Source of the DNA: Hypholoma sublateritium FD-334 SS-4
Taxonomy: Eukaryota; Basidiomycota; Agaricomycetes; Agaricales; Strophariaceae
Assembly: GCA_000827495.1 (NCBI GenBank)
Contig: KN817584.1
Coordinates: forward strand, 181,503 to 193,763
Reading direction: 5' to 3'
Length of the DNA: 12,261 nucleotides
The position numbers were made by a program, and so were the translations under genes. How positions within the stretch are numbered: the stretch's first letter is position 1; each line of letters starts with the position of its first letter. Positions 1 through 8,439 of this stretch are shown piece after piece. The notes beneath the pieces are model-generated. The model was not told the origin of the DNA. It made no database searches and saw nothing but the letters and a program-made list of their open reading frames with translations.

Positions 1-2
1 TA

Positions 3-437
3 CATTTTTCTTGCCATGGTATTCAGGATCGCAAAAATCCTTTGAACAGTGGAGTCCACCTTCATAATGGCCGTCTTGAGCTTCTTGAAATCATGAAGCA
101 GAAGCTTCAAAATCCCAAGTTGGCTTTTCTTTCTGCTTGCCAAACAAGCAAAGGTGACAGTGAATTGTCAGAGGAAGCTGTACATCTTGCTGCTGGTATG
201 CTTGCAGCTGGATATTGTGGGGTGATTGGTACTATGTGGAGCATTTCTGATTTTCATGGACCACAGTTTGCACAGGCATTTTATGAATATCTACTTAATG
301 AAACAAGATCAGCGGGATTGAACAGTAATTATGCAGCATATGCTTTGGATTATGCAACAAGCAAGGTCCGCAAAACTCTTGGACATAATGATAGAGCATT
401 CTTGATATGGGTTCCATATGTTCATTTTGGCTACTGA
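3..437 (+). CDS. CHAT-domain protein, C-terminal part (gene starts left of window)
   Basis: The frame is open from base 3 to the TGA at 435-437 and gives 144 residues; the true start is outside the window. It begins with HFSCHG (His of CHG at bases 15-17) and contains SACQT (Cys at 138-140). These match the His and Cys motifs of the CHAT family, caspase-like cysteine peptidases often fused to TPR repeats in fungi. The following EAVHLAAGMLAAGY and GTMWSISD segments and the final WVPYVHFGY are also typical of fungal CHAT C-termini. Since both catalytic residues are present, the domain may be active; its substrate is unknown. An apparent start at base 42 is only a TTG inside the domain. I cannot see whether TPR or other domains precede it. 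The codons are AT-rich, like the minus-strand gene further on. The CHAT assignment is firm; a role, for example in programmed cell death, would be inference. Confidence 0.85.
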   Translation, partial: HFSCHGIQDRKNPLNSGVHLHNGRLELLEIMKQKLQNPKLAFLSACQTSKGDSELSEEAVHLAAGMLAAGYCGVIGTMWSISDFHGPQFAQAFYEYLLNETRSAGLNSNYAAYALDYATSKVRKTLGHNDRAFLIWVPYVHFGY

Positions 438-1959
438 TATTTTTTCCTGTTTTGTTGTTATTACAATATTGGTTTTGTATTATATATAATTTTTACTCCA
501 AATTATATCTCATTTACTTCTAATTGCTGACATGTGCAGGTTGGCACTCAGGGGCTTTTGTACACCATTGAGTTACCAAATCACTCAAAACTAAATGGTG
601 TCTGGATAAATTTTATTTAAGTACATGCATTTCAAATTGGTGTGTTTCTTGTCTTTGAGCACAAGGTAAGCAATAGAATGTCCTTCTGTAATACCCAGCT
701 TCCTCTATATAATGTGCAGGNCCAGTCAGTTCAGTGTATGGTGTGGTGGTAATGGCAGCTATGTGGAAAGCCTGTGGCACACNCATGGGACTTGGAGTGT
801 GTTTGAAGACATGGTAAATACTATGCAGAAGGTAGACCAGCAGCACTCCTGTCTACCTGTCTGTGTATCTATCCAATAGAGAATCATGTGGACTTGTAGT
901 GTCTGTGTGCAAACTTTTCAAAATGTCATGGAGTGCATGGACACTATTATAGGCAAATGGTGCTCCAATTATATGTACACTCTGATATATGGAACTTGGA
1001 AACAACAGCATGGTAAGTATGGATCAGCAATTGTCTGATATCATTTCCAGCTCTGAATCACTTATAAGTACAAGTCTATCAGGGTGTTTGTACACCCCAT
1101 TGCCGCCGAAATGCAATGGGTGAATGGATGTATTCAGCACATACTACAATTAGCACCGTCACACTGTGAGGCTGACTGTGGGTCTAGACTCGAATCTCTC
1201 AAAACAAAACAAAACCCCAGCGGAGAGAGATCTTAACTAGGATCAAGCAACGCTCTACAACCAGTATAAGAAATCTACAGTGTGTGGTACTCCCTGGTAT
1301 GAGTCTGTTTTGTCTGAGAATCTGTCTCGATTCACAAATCTTTGCCCCAAGTTCGATTTGATAGGGAATTATTCAAATCTCAAATGGTTCTCAGATCGAT
1401 TTTACACAACAAGCTCACTATCACTGGGTGATCACGGAACATGTATGTTTTAAGGTTTTATTTATTTGGGGTAGCCAGGTGTTGTTGAGACAATGGTGCA
1501 GATCGTCTGCAATAAACCAATGCAAGTTCTCTTGACTGCGAATCTTTCTCGAAAAGGTATCTGATCAATAACACTTCGGACCCTTCCTGGCGTCACAAAT
1601 GCCGATCCCTCTTGGACCGTAAAAACTCGATGTCAAGGCTTCCTGCCAGGTAATCACAACACTCAGAACCTCTTGTTCAAAAGCATGGAATCTCTTGTAT
1701 TTTTATCCTTAGGTATTTTGAACACTGGGGGTCGCCAATCCCTGGTGATGGCCGCGGCCAAGAATGTCACGTAACACCGCTGATCGCGTCACAAAATCTG
1801 ATACACCTCTATATCAGTCAGTTCCTGACCGTTTCCATTAGTTTTTTTTGCACAGTAGGCTCTGTTTAAGTGTTATTAACCATTATGTGGCATATAAATA
1901 CAAGAAACCATGCATACAAGCACTTAAATTACTACAAATTGTCATTTCCAGATCATTTA
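438..1959. other. AT-rich intergenic region without a supported gene
   Basis: No frame here is long or recognisable. The stretch after the CHAT stop has two sites resembling intron acceptors (TGCTGACATGTGCAG ending at 539, and ATAATGTGCAGG near 710-720), so spliced 3' UTR is possible but unproven. Bases 721 and 783 are unresolved. Other contents are a paired small hairpin at 1082-1120, a short AAAAC-type repeat at about 1200-1216, and between about 1165 and 1793 a weakly LTR-like sequence bounded by TGTGA and TCACA. The right part should hold the 3' end of the minus-strand gene's transcript. Confidence 0.6.
1082..1120. repeat. Two adjacent, overlapping small inverted repeats
   Basis: GGGTGT (1082-1087) faces ACACCC (1092-1097) across a 4-base loop. 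Sharing its last two bases, CCCATTGC (1096-1103) faces GCAATGGG (1113-1120) across a 9-base loop. The two stems share bases and so compete. They could form a small RNA structure or be the remnant of a short mobile element; no function can be read from the sequence. Confidence 0.5.
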
Positions 1960-4900
1960 CTAGCAATATTCACATTCATCATCATCTCCTTCGCTATCCA
2001 GATCATCTGGACAGAGATCTGGGCTATTATCCAGCTCTTCCTTGTCTTCCTCATCCTCTTGGGTATCATCAACTCCTAAGTTCCACTCTCCATTTAAGTA
2101 ATGTTCAATAGCTTGAGCAACTGCATCTCTCTTTTCATCTGCTTTCGTGACACGGTGCTGATTGATCATATTTGGTGCCCCTTGTTTGTGGAAGAAATCA
2201 TAATGGTCATTTAGCCTTTTACCCTTAAGATTCTTGGCAGAAGCAATATCAAGTACCAAGTCCTTGGTAAGTTCTTTGAATCTCTGTTCTTTGGCCGGCC
2301 GCCTGTGCATTTTCTTCCCGTACTTTTCGTCGTGCTGCTTTCTTTGCCTGCTGTTCATTGCGAAATTCAATAATTTCTCTCTTCCGCTGTCTTTCCTGAC
2401 CACCTGTTTCACATGCAAGCTTGTGTATATACTTGTAATCTTCCTCTTCAGTAAAATTTTCCTTTATGAATGACTCTGTATTATTGCGGAAGTACGATTG
2501 TAGGGCATTGTGGTCAAGGAGTGTTAGGAGTGGCTGGTAGAGCAAAACACTTCTAAACTTTCCTAGAGAACCTTCATTTTCATCATTGACAGATGGAAGC
2601 CAAGCCAGATCTTTGTCCGCAGAGCCCGCCTCATCTATTAATCCTCCTGGTAGAAATTCTGATGTAAACCTTTCCCAAGTTTCTGCAGCACCTTCAAAGA
2701 ATGCAAGTAAAAGTTCTTGAAAGTGAGGGAGTGTTGGAATCAGAGCCAATATCTTTTCTACAACTTCTGAATTCTCCCATTTTTCACCATTCAAAGTTGC
2801 AGTCTTGTATAGATCTGTATTATCAGCTGCATTGTTACCAATTAAAAGGTGTGGGTCCTCAATAATTGATTGCATATGATTGTAAACCTTCATATGGAAT
2901 GGTCCCAGATCAAGCATATTTTCTTTGTTTTTTGCAGATGTGCGGATATATTTCATATATGGATATGAAACTGATTCAGCATACAATGCCAAGACTGCAA
3001 GCTCTGTTAAAGTTGAATTACAGTGCAATGCCTTCCAGAAATTCTCTTCCATGTGATTGAACTTTGAGTTGTGCTTTGTATCCTTTACAAATTGCATATA
3101 ATTCTTGAAGTTATCTGTGTGGAGAACAATTGCTGCTGCTGCATAGCAGTATGATTGGAATCGGTTATTGGATGTATCAGGAAAAGCAAAGTCTACTCCA
3201 ACATGATCTTTCCACCAATATCGGAATCCATCCTGGTGGCCCTTTTTCTTGTCTTTATGCTTGCAAATTGCTCCTGCCAGATCCAAAGTTTTGATTGCAC
3301 CACGTTGTGACTTGTGAAATGCCCGCTCTTGAGCAGGTGTAGGTGTATCGCCTTGCTCAATTGCAACAGCATGCTCACCAACCACTGGATCATTGTCACT
3401 ATTTGCTAGCAGAACCAGAAGTTCATCAGCAATAGCATTGTCAATCCACCAGCCCAACATTGCAATATATCCTCCTTTGACTGTATTCAGATCTTTGTGA
3501 CAGCCACAACCAGCCCATATAAATAGCCGGAACACTTGTTTCTCTGTATCTGATAGTTTTTCAAATTCTTCTTTGCCCAAAGTAGCTATAGCTTCTTCAA
3601 TCATTCTTGCTTTCCGTTCAGCCTTTTTGACATCTGATAGTTTGTTCCATTCACTTCTCCCACCCATCTTTTTGATCATTTTCTCTTCTTCTACTTCAAA
3701 ATACTGTTGCACTTCTAATATGGTCATATCTAGCATTTTCTCCTCTCCTAAATGTTGATTAACTGCAAATTCTTTCTGTTCTTTAAGCAGTCTGGCCGTT
3801 TTTTTTTCTGTTGAGCAATGATCAGAGTTCATGCCTGTGACTTTGATCATAATATCCACCAGCTTAATAATACTGCCAGCTCTCTTTGCCAGTGGACTAT
3901 TATTGTAGACTTCTGATATATTTGTCAATATGTCATTCCAGTCACGGACAGATTCTTCACTGGTTCCATCCCGAGATGACCGTATTCCCAACGTCCGAGT
4001 TGTTTGCTCTAGCTTTCCAGTTTCATAGTTTTTTGCCTTGAAATGTACATGTCTCGAGTTATAATTTATAGCCTTGTGACTTGTACCATCTCCACTGAGA
4101 GTAACAGTTTCTGCATTGCGTAATTCATGTCCTAGCTGGACTTGTGATGAAAAATGGCCTTCTCTAATAAACCTACCAACAGAAGTTGGGCTCATAGTCC
4201 CAATTGTTTTAATTCCAGCAGATTCAAGTATAGTTTGAATAACCACATTGACATAATTCCGAGAGCAACCTGCTTTGACCAGTAAATGGGAAATACTTCT
4301 TGTCTTTTCAGTATAGACACCTTTGTTCATTAAATTGTGTGTCCATTGCTTTTCTGCTTTAGCCTTAGCTTTAGCCATTAAAAGCTCCTTTGTTTCCCTA
4401 GAGTAAGCAGCCTTTTTACGAAGCTTGCATATTTCATGACATGCTTGTTTTAGATTAGCCTTAGAGGCATCAAGCTGAGAGGATGTCTGTTTCAATTGTG
4501 TGGTCCAGTCAGCTACTGATTTGGTGAAACTGTTGTATAGCTTTTTATTCTCCTGCTTGAGTGATAGTAAAATGTCATGAGATTTTTTGGATGACTCCTT
4601 TTCATGCTTTGAGGCTTCCGCAGTTGCTGTATTCAAAATATGTATCTGTTGTGCAAGTTTATCTGATTTTTCTTTTGCTCTTTTTGCAATCTGACGCTCA
4701 GCACGTAGCTGCTTATGTGTTTCATACTGCTTTTCCTTTAGCTTAGCCGAGCTATCCTGCAACTCAGTAAGCTTCTGTCCTAGTTTGGTGAGATCTGACT
4801 GAAGTCTAGTGCATTCAGTGTTCTTTTGGGAGAGCAAAGCTTCCAACTCTTTGATACGCAAAGTAGCTTTCTGCAGTTCAGCCTTTAAATCCTCAGTAGC

Positions 4901-4999
4901 TGTTCCAGAGGCCAAAGATACTGCTTGATCCTTTGCTACTACTTTGGCAGCACCCAAAGACTCTGATATCTGTCTTTGTTTAGCACTTTTAGGTGCCAT
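1960..4999 (-). pseudogene. Large coiled-coil transposase-like protein with one apparent frameshift
   Basis: The main frame runs from the ATG at 4999 to 2249 (916 residues) without introns. Residues about 36-220 are a charged, heptad-like coiled coil rich in K, E, Q and L. The conserved-looking core follows: SGDGTSH (Asp 304), NSDHC (Asp 393), AGCGCHKDLN (498-505), FPDTSNNRFQ (606-615), TSEFLPGG (779-786) and NDENEGSLG (Glu 809). I recognise this as a family common in agaricomycete genomes but cannot give it an established name; the acidic residues and Cys/His motif suggest an RNase H-like DDE transposase with a large insertion, which is inference. Near residue 900 the frame ends in an unrelated tail, while the next frame, open to the stop at 1960-1962, continues in the same style (AKEQRFKELTKDLVLDIASA) and ends in a strongly acidic tail of about 35 residues. 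A single extra base at 2293-2300 explains this. It may be a real mutation or an assembly error, so the gene may be intact. Confidence 0.7.
2293..2300 (-). other. Apparent one-base frameshift site in the transposase-like gene
   Basis: The coding strand reads GCGGCCGGCCAAAGAACAG here and contains the 8-base palindrome GGCCGGCC. Upstream the frame encodes a Lys/Arg/Glu-rich helix ending REENAQAA. Downstream the same kind of helix continues, starting AKEQRFKEL, only in the neighbouring frame. Loss of one G or C in the palindrome would restore continuity. The only nearby GT..AG pair, starting at the GTACGG of the coding strand, would be about 21 bases long, too short for an intron. A GC-rich palindrome is also a likely place for a sequencing error. 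Confidence 0.65.
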
Positions 5000-6340
5000 A
5001 ATGCTGTTTCAGAATCTCAGGAGTCAAAATTTAGAAAGCCCCTAGGAAATTAGGTGGTCCTAAAAGATAAACCAGAAGTCAATAGACCTAGAGACTTCCC
5101 TGTAAAATTTAGCCCATTAGATGTACAAGAAATTAGCATATGTATTGAAATGTCAGTATAAGTATACCATTATTCCATACCTATAATCAAATTGACAACA
5201 GATGTGAGACTTGGACAGAAAAAATCCCTAGAGAGTGTTTAGTACTCAGATACTATATAACCTATATTTTATATGACTTGAAACCCACAGAGTGGCCAGT
5301 AATCTCTTTCTACAGCTCAGCTATCACAGAAAAGAGAATACTGGAGAACAATGATTGATATGTCTCTTTCAGTGAGGTTATGGGGTGTTTGATGGTGGTA
5401 TGAGGAAGGGTATACTTTTTAAATGATGTAGGGAAGACTCTACCTTATATTAGTGCCTCAAGGCAGCCATGCTGCGTGAAGGTACCGATTTAGACGGTCA
5501 TCAGTGGCTGTGCACGTGCTGTTCTGGCGGAATATGCGCGTATATCAGAAAAAATCTATGTAGTCCTTGAAACTTCATCGTTTGGGTCTGTTTAAAGTGC
5601 GATCTTACTTAGAATTTAATTCTCCACACTTCTTCCAGGCCAGAATTTTGATAAGTCCTCTCTATGTACGTCAAAATAGCAGATTCTGGGGTATATCTTG
5701 GAATAGAAGGACCTTATAAAAATTCTGGCCTGGAAGATCTCTTTAGATTGTATTTTAGATCAATTTCGGTCTGCAAATCGTATCCATATGATGAGAATTG
5801 AGTGAGTACATAGAGCTACAAGTTTTACGGCCATATTTGGCAGGGAAATGATGCAAATCTCGCTCCGAGCCTTGGTATTTGAATGTTTAAATTATAAAAA
5901 CCACATAAGGGCATAGATATAGTGTACGCCGATGTAATCTACACTCTAAATATATTGGAAATGTGTTGTGTTGCATGTGGTGGCCATGTATCATCAGGAA
6001 AACCACTTTTTTTCCCAGGGCAGTCTTGGCAAATTCACACATGCTAAAAGTAGCCTGAGTATGCGTGGTCCAATATTTATATCTCTAGAATGCTTTTCAT
6101 GACACGTCATTCCATAATTATGCTCTATAATTAATTGCAAATGCTCTCAGAGTGACCTGGAAGTGTCGTAGATTGCCTTCCAATGCTTTGAAATCCTATA
6201 GTATTAATAACCTGTAGATATCATCACTATATCATGTATTTCTTACTTAACTGTTGTTGTTCACATTAAATCACATTCAAAAGTATTTTATTCATATAAT
6301 CTACGTGAAACAATACTATACTACAAAGTATAGCATAACT
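5000..6340. other. AT-rich non-coding region, largely one long diverged inverted repeat
   Basis: There is no convincing reading frame. This is the upstream region of the minus-strand transposase-like gene. A TATA-like run occurs on the minus strand at about 5262-5275, some 265 bases before the ATG, but it is not distinctive in such AT-rich DNA. Most of the region forms the inverted repeat described separately. At the right end a small palindrome, CTATACT (6316-6322) and AGTATAG (6327-6333), sits just before the abrupt change to GC-rich DNA at about 6340. Confidence 0.6.
5370..6000. repeat. Long imperfect inverted repeat centred near 5684
   Basis: The core is a perfect 19-bp inverted repeat, TCTTCCAGGCCAGAATTTT at 5631-5649 and its complement at 5719-5737, with about 69 bases between. 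Outside the core, matching words keep nearly the same centre: CTATGTA (5556-5562 / 5807-5813), AATATG (5531-5536 / 5832-5837), TCATC (5575-5579 / 5790-5794), and diverged blocks near 5445-5457 / 5910-5922 and 5378-5383 / 5984-5989. All the coordinate sums lie between 11362 and 11369. Weaker matches with drifting sums continue outward to roughly 5080 and 6300. I read this as a fold-back or MITE-like element, or the template of a long hairpin RNA, whose arms have diverged. The core is certain; the outer extent was aligned by eye and is tentative. Confidence 0.7.
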
Positions 6341-6474
6341 TGGGCGACCCTATTGCGCAGACATCGAAGGACGGCGGCGGTGGGCACCCAGGTCAAGCAG
6401 GACATGGGGTCGGCTGCGTTGACAGGCCAACATCGCTGTCGTCGTCGACAGACAAGGGCGGCGCAGAAAGTGTA

Positions 6475-6504
6475 GCGGAATGTGCAATTCATTGCACATT
6501 CCGC
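6475..6504. repeat. Perfect 14-bp hairpin with 2-base spacer
   Basis: GCGGAATGTGCAAT (6475-6488) is followed after two bases (TC) by its exact complement ATTGCACATTCCGC (6491-6504). The spacer is too short for a normal RNA loop, so in RNA the innermost pairs would open. As DNA it is a near-perfect palindrome that could extrude as a cruciform or bind a dimeric protein. It lies about 130 bases inside the left edge of the GC-rich island. Confidence 0.85.
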
Positions 6505-6649
6505 CTATCCACGCCGTCCCGCTGTCGTAGAATCGGTAGCTGTGGTAGTTATACACATTTTAGTAAAGTATAGGTACAGCAGGGGAAGGTATGGACCTGG
6601 AGGCGGCAGCAGCGACGGCCAGGGATGGGGCATTGTTCGCGTCCGTGTT

Positions 6650-8288
6650 CATGCCCGTTCTCCGGCGCAGTGAGCTGGCGCGGGTGATGGCCTGACCGAG
6701 ATGGCGAGGTGTGCGGCCTGCGCATGTGCAGCGCACACTCCTCGTCCCGCTGCTTGCCGATTCACGCAGAGCACAAGCCCATCGCCGATGTTGTACGGAT
6801 CGAAGATGGGCGGTGGTGATGCATGGGCGTGCGGTCGACAGGAATGGGAGAGGGGTGGAGGCGTCTGTGGTCGCGCATGTGCCCAGGCGTCATTCAGCAG
6901 AGTAAACGAGCAAAGAACAGCTCCCGCACAAGCGCCAAAGCTTGTGCGGGCGCTGGGAGATTGTAACATGTAGTCCACGTGGTCGCCGGCGTCGGCGATG
7001 GCGGCGATGAGGACGGTGGGAGAGGCGTGCGGGGGAGGTGCAGGATGTGTCCAGGAAGACGCTGGGGGCGTCTTTGTCCGCGGGCGGCCTACAGATATCG
7101 GTATCGATGGTGGGAGCGAGCTTGAGCGGGCTCACCAGAGTGGAGGCGAGAGTGAGGATTGGCAGCAGTGACGGCTGCACGCAGGCGGCGATGCTGCGGG
7201 GGAGCTCCGGGGACAACGGCGGGTGTGCAGCGCGTCGATAACTGGCGCAGGTGGGTAGGTACGGGGACAGCCTGGTGCGTCTGTCTAAGTTCTTCGCGTT
7301 CGGCCGCGCATCGAGGCGTGCGTGGAGAAGACACAGCAGCGGCACGGGATGGGGGCGGCGAGCGAGTGAGTGAGAGCGACGACGGCCGGCTGCTCGTCTG
7401 GCCCCAAGCGTCGAGCAGACGGGGGAAGCAGAGCGGGCGCCGGTAAGGGACGGGGCCGGCAAGCGGGTGAGAGCTCTACACAGACGGAGGCGGCGATGAA
7501 GGTGGCAGCGGAGGCTGGTGCGTACAGAGGTAGCACGGTGCACAGCTTGCCTCGCCCGGTACGTGCACAGATTCTCTTCCTCGTCCGAGGATGGGATCGA
7601 GCTCCCCATCGACAGCCATATCGCGAGCACGCGCGGAGAATCGTCACGAGCGACAAATACGGCGGCGACTGAGATGGCCCCGGTGTCGGAGATGGCGGCG
7701 ACCCGGATTGTCGACGAAGACGGCGAGGAGGGAGGTGGCTTCATTGTCTTCGAGCGGCGTGGGGACACCGGCATCGATGGCGTAGCCGGCCTCAAAACGG
7801 GTCGCCAGAGCGGCGAGCGCGAGCGTGGAATGGGGCGATGAATCCAGGCTGCCATGCTGACGGAGGCGGAAACGGAGGCGACGGCGTGGGCTGCATGTGC
7901 AGCACACCTGGTAAGCCATGTGTACATTCTCTTTGTCCGGGGCCTTGTCTAACCATGAGCAGTGAGCAGGGCGGTGAGCGAGTGGGCGAGGGCAGCGAGC
8001 AGGCGGCGAGGAGGATGGTGGGAGGGCGTAGCAGGGGTCTCCACGGGTCCGATTGTCCATGAGGAGACGTTGGTATCGACGGCGGGGGTGGGCTGGAACG
8101 GGGTCGCGAGGATGGAGGCAAAAGCGGGTGCGGAAGTGGGCGAGATGGTGAAGCAGGGCGGCGTCGTCGTCGCTCGCGAAGTCTGAGGGCATAGCGTGAG
8201 GCGGCGGCCAGCGGGGTGCAAGTGCGGAGCCAGGACGTGACACAGCAGCAGTGATGAATCTGCGAAATGTGTTTCGCAGATTCGTCAC
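6650..8288 (-). pseudogene. Possible decayed coding region, minus strand (tentative)
   Basis: Several open stretches on the minus strand give protein-like segments that move between frames: 8288-7644 (214 codons, with SDFASDDDAALLHHLAHF and later ATRFEAGYAIDAG and EATSLLAVFVDN), 7927-6890 (345 codons, with DDSPRVLAIWLSMGSSIPSS and LASTLVSPLKLAP) and 6978-6649 (with SFGACAGAVLCSF). The pieces contain balanced acidic and hydrophobic runs instead of only the R/P/A-rich translation of random GC-rich DNA, which hints at a former gene with several frameshifts. I recognise no family and no start, splice site or domain. Random open frames in GC-rich DNA remain a serious alternative. Confidence 0.2.
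6918..6955. repeat. Hairpin, 11 perfect pairs extended to 15 with one mismatch
   Basis: CCCGCACAAGC (6923-6933) and GCTTGTGCGGG (6940-6950) are exact complements separated by GCCAAA. After one mismatch (6922/6951), CAGC (6918-6921) pairs with GCTG (6952-6955). The stem is GC-rich and would be very stable in RNA from either strand. No T-run follows, so a bacterial-type terminator is not suggested, and none is expected in a fungal genome. Confidence 0.8.
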
Positions 8289-8297
8289 TGCTTGCTG
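8243..8297. repeat. Stable 25-pair hairpin with 4-base loop
   Basis: The arms 8248-8267 and 8272-8291 pair over all 20 positions (one as T·G, at 8255/8284) around the loop TGTG. After a single bulged T at 8292 the stem continues with CAGCA (8243-8247) and TGCTG (8293-8297). It is the longest short-loop hairpin in the window and lies between the G-rich and C-rich halves of the GC island, just before a short AT-richer stretch (about 8310-8430). Its size resembles a small-RNA precursor, but nothing shows transcription. Confidence 0.85.
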
Positions 8298-8439
8298 AGC
8301 CGCGCCGCGTTGAGAGGACTTAAGATGTAATCAACAAACAACGAAAGGCGGAGACGCGTCGCGCGAGGATGGCACGTGATGTATTTCAGTCTCCGCTCGA
8401 AATATTTTTTCTGTCTCTAAGTCCACGCATGCTACTTAG

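Noticed and set aside
1141..1375. tRNA-like T-arm words (GTTCGATTT, CTCGAATC)
   Set aside because: No matching acceptor, D-arm or anticodon stems could be found around them.
2293..2325. A short intron explaining the frame change in the transposase-like gene
   Set aside because: The nearby GT..AG pair would give about 21 bases, well below fungal intron size, and the protein character continues across the point.
2234..2473. Open frame on the plus strand inside the transposase-like gene
   Set aside because: It is the hydrophobic opposite-strand reading of a lysine-rich helix (AAG/AAA read as CTT/TTT).
1960..4999. Firm assignment to the KDZ (Kyakuja-Dileera-Zisupton) or hAT group
   Set aside because: Only a general resemblance of acidic and Cys/His motifs is visible; I could not match the diagnostic zinc-binding or catalytic signatures of either group.
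5370..6000. A CRISPR array or tandem repeat
   Set aside because: The repetition is inverted around one centre, with no regularly spaced direct repeats, and the setting is eukaryotic.
6890..7927. A 345-codon open frame on the minus strand as an intact gene
   Set aside because: It overlaps equally open frames in other phases in strongly GC-rich DNA where stops are rare, is dominated by R, P, S and A, and shows no domain.
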